From an uncultured Verrucomicrobiota bacterium (lineage in GTDB: Bacteria > Verrucomicrobiota > Verrucomicrobiia > Limisphaerales > UBA1412), in assembly GCA_944389455.1 (NCBI GenBank), contig CALXMK010000013.1:19251-83250 (forward strand): 64,000 nt of DNA. Reading direction: 5' to 3'. Every line of letters begins with the position of its first letter. Position 1 is the stretch's first letter. Made by a program: the position numbers and the translations under genes. Below, one piece after another: positions 62,089 to 64,000 of this stretch. The notes under the pieces were generated by a model. It was not told the origin of the DNA, searched no databases, and worked only from the letters and a program-made list of their open reading frames with translations.

Positions 62089-63999
62089 TTATTCAACAGT
62101 GAGGGCGCGAACCCGGTAGAAGACCTTCTTATCCGGATCTATCTCTGCTTGATAGGGTGAAACGCTCGTCACCTCACTCCAGGTCTGTTGATCCACAGAG
62201 CTCTCCAGCATCCCGCCGAATACCAGATTCAGCATATTCTTCCCCTCTGCGCTCTGCTCTCTCTTCCCTAAATACAGTTCTGCCGAATCCTCTGGCAAAC
62301 TCCAAGGCTCAACGGTCTGAAAACCGCTCCCCCAGCCCTCAGGCGCCTGACCTGCTTGCCAGCCGGACATTCCCTCTAAATAATAAATAGAGGCTGTTGA
62401 CTCCGGCTTACCCGATAACTGAGGCAGATTTCCTTTGAAGTATATCTCCCCTTCCCTCAAAATCCATTCTGAAGACAATTCTTTTAAACATGCCGGGAAA
62501 ATTACTTTCTTTAATTGAAGTGAGTTGTTTTCGGACATAATCCTTTTGACCGTATCCGGAACTTCATACTCCTCCCCCGGGCAACTCGGCGGATAAAAGA
62601 GCATTTCGCTCTTATCCTTATTGAAAACCACTCCATCCTCACTGCTTATCCATGGATTCTCCGCATCAACATCCACTTTCTCCAGCTTCGGACAATTCAC
62701 TCCTACTAACGTGAAGCTCTTTGCTCCCTTGCCTATCGTCAGAGAGGTCAGACTCTCACAATTTCTGATGGCTCCGGTTATATTCTCCACCGAATCCGGA
62801 ATATCCAAAGAAGTCAGCTTCGGACAATAGCTGATAAGCATTTCCATGCTCTGAACCCCATTCCCAAACGTTATTTTTGTGAGTTTCTCGCAATCCAAAA
62901 AAGCCAAATGACCTATCTCCTTCACATTGTCTCCCATCTCAAGCTCTTCCAGATTCTGATCCCCGGCAAAAGCTAAGACTTCAATCTTTTCTACCGTATC
63001 CGGTATTCGATAGAAACTCTGACTATAATTATGCGGATAAACAATCAATCTCTTCCCATCCTTACTGAAGAGAATTCCCTCCTCACTCTTATAATTCTGA
63101 TTCTCCGGATCCACCTCTATCGATTCCAACGAAGTCGAAAGAGCCAAGAATCCCAAGAAATTAGTATTGACCGGATTCCCTATTAACTCAACTCCCGCGG
63201 GAATCCGAATACTCTTTAACAACACGCAGTTTTTAAAAGTATTATCTTCTATACAGACCAGCGATTCCGGCAGAACTATATTCTCCATGACAGCATTATC
63301 GTTAAACGCTGTACTCGCTATAACCGTCACCGGCAAGCCCTCTATCTCCGAAGGAACCACCGGCACATCTTCTATCCCCTCATAACCGCTGATTACTACC
63401 GTATTCTCTTCCGTAATCCGATAGTAATAATCTCCATATCTCTCTCCAAGATTTCCATAAATCGATTCCGGATACCAGGTTTGATAGTTCAGCTTCTCAT
63501 CCAGAAAATCTTTCCATGCATTAGAAATCGGATAATAAATCGTCGCTTCCGTATGATAGAACGGAAACTCCTCCTCCACTTCATATTCCATTACGGGAGG
63601 CTTCTCCGAATAAAAATAGACCCCCTTCAGCAAAGCACATTCGGCAAAAGCCTCTCCCCTAATAGTCAGTTCCTCTTTTCCCTTAAGAAAAACCTTTGAC
63701 AGCGAAGCGCATTCCTTAAACGCTCTTTCATCAATCAGAATCACCGTATCCGGTATCACAATCCGAGTCAGTATACCTGATTCCATAAAAGCCTCCGCCC
63801 CCACAGCCTTCACCGGCAGCCCCTCTATCTCAGAAGGGATACTCACCTCCGTATTCGTACCGGCATATCCAGTAATCGTCACCGTATTCTCTGCGGTAAT
63901 CTCATACTGAAAATCCTCAAAAACAGCATCCTGCCCCCACATAGAAAATGGAATCAACGCACTCAGCGCTAATATCTTTAAAATATTTGAATTCTTCAT
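62089..63999 (-). CDS. BspA-type leucine-rich repeat surface protein
   Basis: A 636-residue secreted protein. The signal peptide is about residues 1-22 (ILKILALSALIPFSMWG). The body consists of LRR_5 (BspA) repeats such as SIPSEIEGLPVKAVGAEAFM and IRIPDTV-type strands, in two arrays. Each array starts with an EITAENTVTITGY-like opening. The block NQNYKSEEGILFSKDGKRLIVYP recurs in altered form as ENPWISSEDGVVFNKDKSEM. The C-terminus is a non-LRR beta region ending FYRVRALTVE, and no anchor motif is visible. BspA-type proteins bind host proteins or other bacteria in known cases. The start at 63999 is one base inside the window edge, but MKNSNILK is a normal signal-peptide start. Confidence 0.88.
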   Translation of the reverse strand: MKNSNILKILALSALIPFSMWGQDAVFEDFQYEITAENTVTITGYAGTNTEVSIPSEIEGLPVKAVGAEAFMESGILTRIVIPDTVILIDERAFKECASLSKVFLKGKEELTIRGEAFAECALLKGVYFYSEKPPVMEYEVEEEFPFYHTEATIYYPISNAWKDFLDEKLNYQTWYPESIYGNLGERYGDYYYRITEENTVVISGYEGIEDVPVVPSEIEGLPVTVIASTAFNDNAVMENIVLPESLVCIEDNTFKNCVLLKSIRIPAGVELIGNPVNTNFLGFLALSTSLESIEVDPENQNYKSEEGILFSKDGKRLIVYPHNYSQSFYRIPDTVEKIEVLAFAGDQNLEELEMGDNVKEIGHLAFLDCEKLTKITFGNGVQSMEMLISYCPKLTSLDIPDSVENITGAIRNCESLTSLTIGKGAKSFTLVGVNCPKLEKVDVDAENPWISSEDGVVFNKDKSEMLFYPPSCPGEEYEVPDTVKRIMSENNSLQLKKVIFPACLKELSSEWILREGEIYFKGNLPQLSGKPESTASIYYLEGMSGWQAGQAPEGWGSGFQTVEPWSLPEDSAELYLGKREQSAEGKNMLNLVFGGMLESSVDQQTWSEVTSVSPYQAEIDPDKKVFYRVRALTVE

Positions 64000-64000
64000 A

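Noticed and set aside
1..64000. CRISPR arrays, integrases, transposases or prophage genes
   Set aside because: No regularly spaced short repeats and no recombinase or phage proteins were seen on either strand.

Overview
The window looks like a chromosomal segment of a moderate-GC, Gram-negative-type heterotroph, most likely a member of the PVC superphylum and probably Verrucomicrobiota-like. This placement is inference. It rests on the gene order, a long Ala/Glu/Lys-rich N-terminal extension on S11, lipoproteins and secreted glycosidases, a BspA-type leucine-rich-repeat surface protein, and generally weak Shine-Dalgarno signals. No phage genes, insertion sequences or CRISPR arrays were seen.

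Region 1 (1-29227, all minus strand) is an almost uninterrupted information-processing cluster. In transcription order: promoter, tRNA-Thr, tuf, terminator, tRNA-Trp, tRNA-Ser, secE, nusG, rplK, rplA, rplJ, rplL, terminator and new promoter, rpoB, rpoC, rpsL, rpsG, fusA, the complete S10 and spc operons, secY, map, infA, rpmJ, rpsM and the start of rpsK, which is cut by the window edge. rpmD (L30) and adk are missing from their usual places. Hairpins at four boundaries (tuf/tRNA-Trp, rplL/rpoB, rpoC/rpsL, rpsG/fusA) divide the cluster into expression units.

Region 2 (29228-41100) is mixed housekeeping: a tetrahaem periplasmic cytochrome behind a clear sigma70-type promoter, a GH23 lytic transglycosylase, a gmd-panE-menA operon, a PpiD/SurA-like periplasmic chaperone followed by a divergent RluA-type protein, a B12-binding radical SAM protein, isolated hisI and hisF, and a TPR/LysM lipoprotein.

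Region 3 (41171-53400) is accessory and carbohydrate-oriented: two tandem GH127-like lipoproteins that share a 332-bp perfectly identical core, a 1,490-residue GH13-GH133 fused debranching-type enzyme, an orphan RHS-core gene overlapping a three-TM membrane protein of unknown function, and a secreted GH76 alpha-mannanase-like protein.

Region 4 (53500-64000) holds a serS-glgA-prfB operon with a programmed +1 frameshift in prfB at an unusual UAA stop, a flavodoxin with a structured leader, an M16 peptidase, a secreted two-domain protein joining a YdjC/ChbG-like deacetylase to a serine beta-lactamase-like domain, and a BspA-type LRR protein. glgA and the GH13-GH133 enzyme point to glycogen metabolism. 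GH127, GH76 and the YdjC fusion point to use of arabinosylated, mannosylated or acetylated host or plant glycans.

The most unusual items are the UAA-containing prfB frameshift site, the YdjC/beta-lactamase fusion, the GH13-GH133 fusion, the overlapping RHS-tip/membrane-protein pair, and the gene-conversion-like identity inside the GH127 pair.
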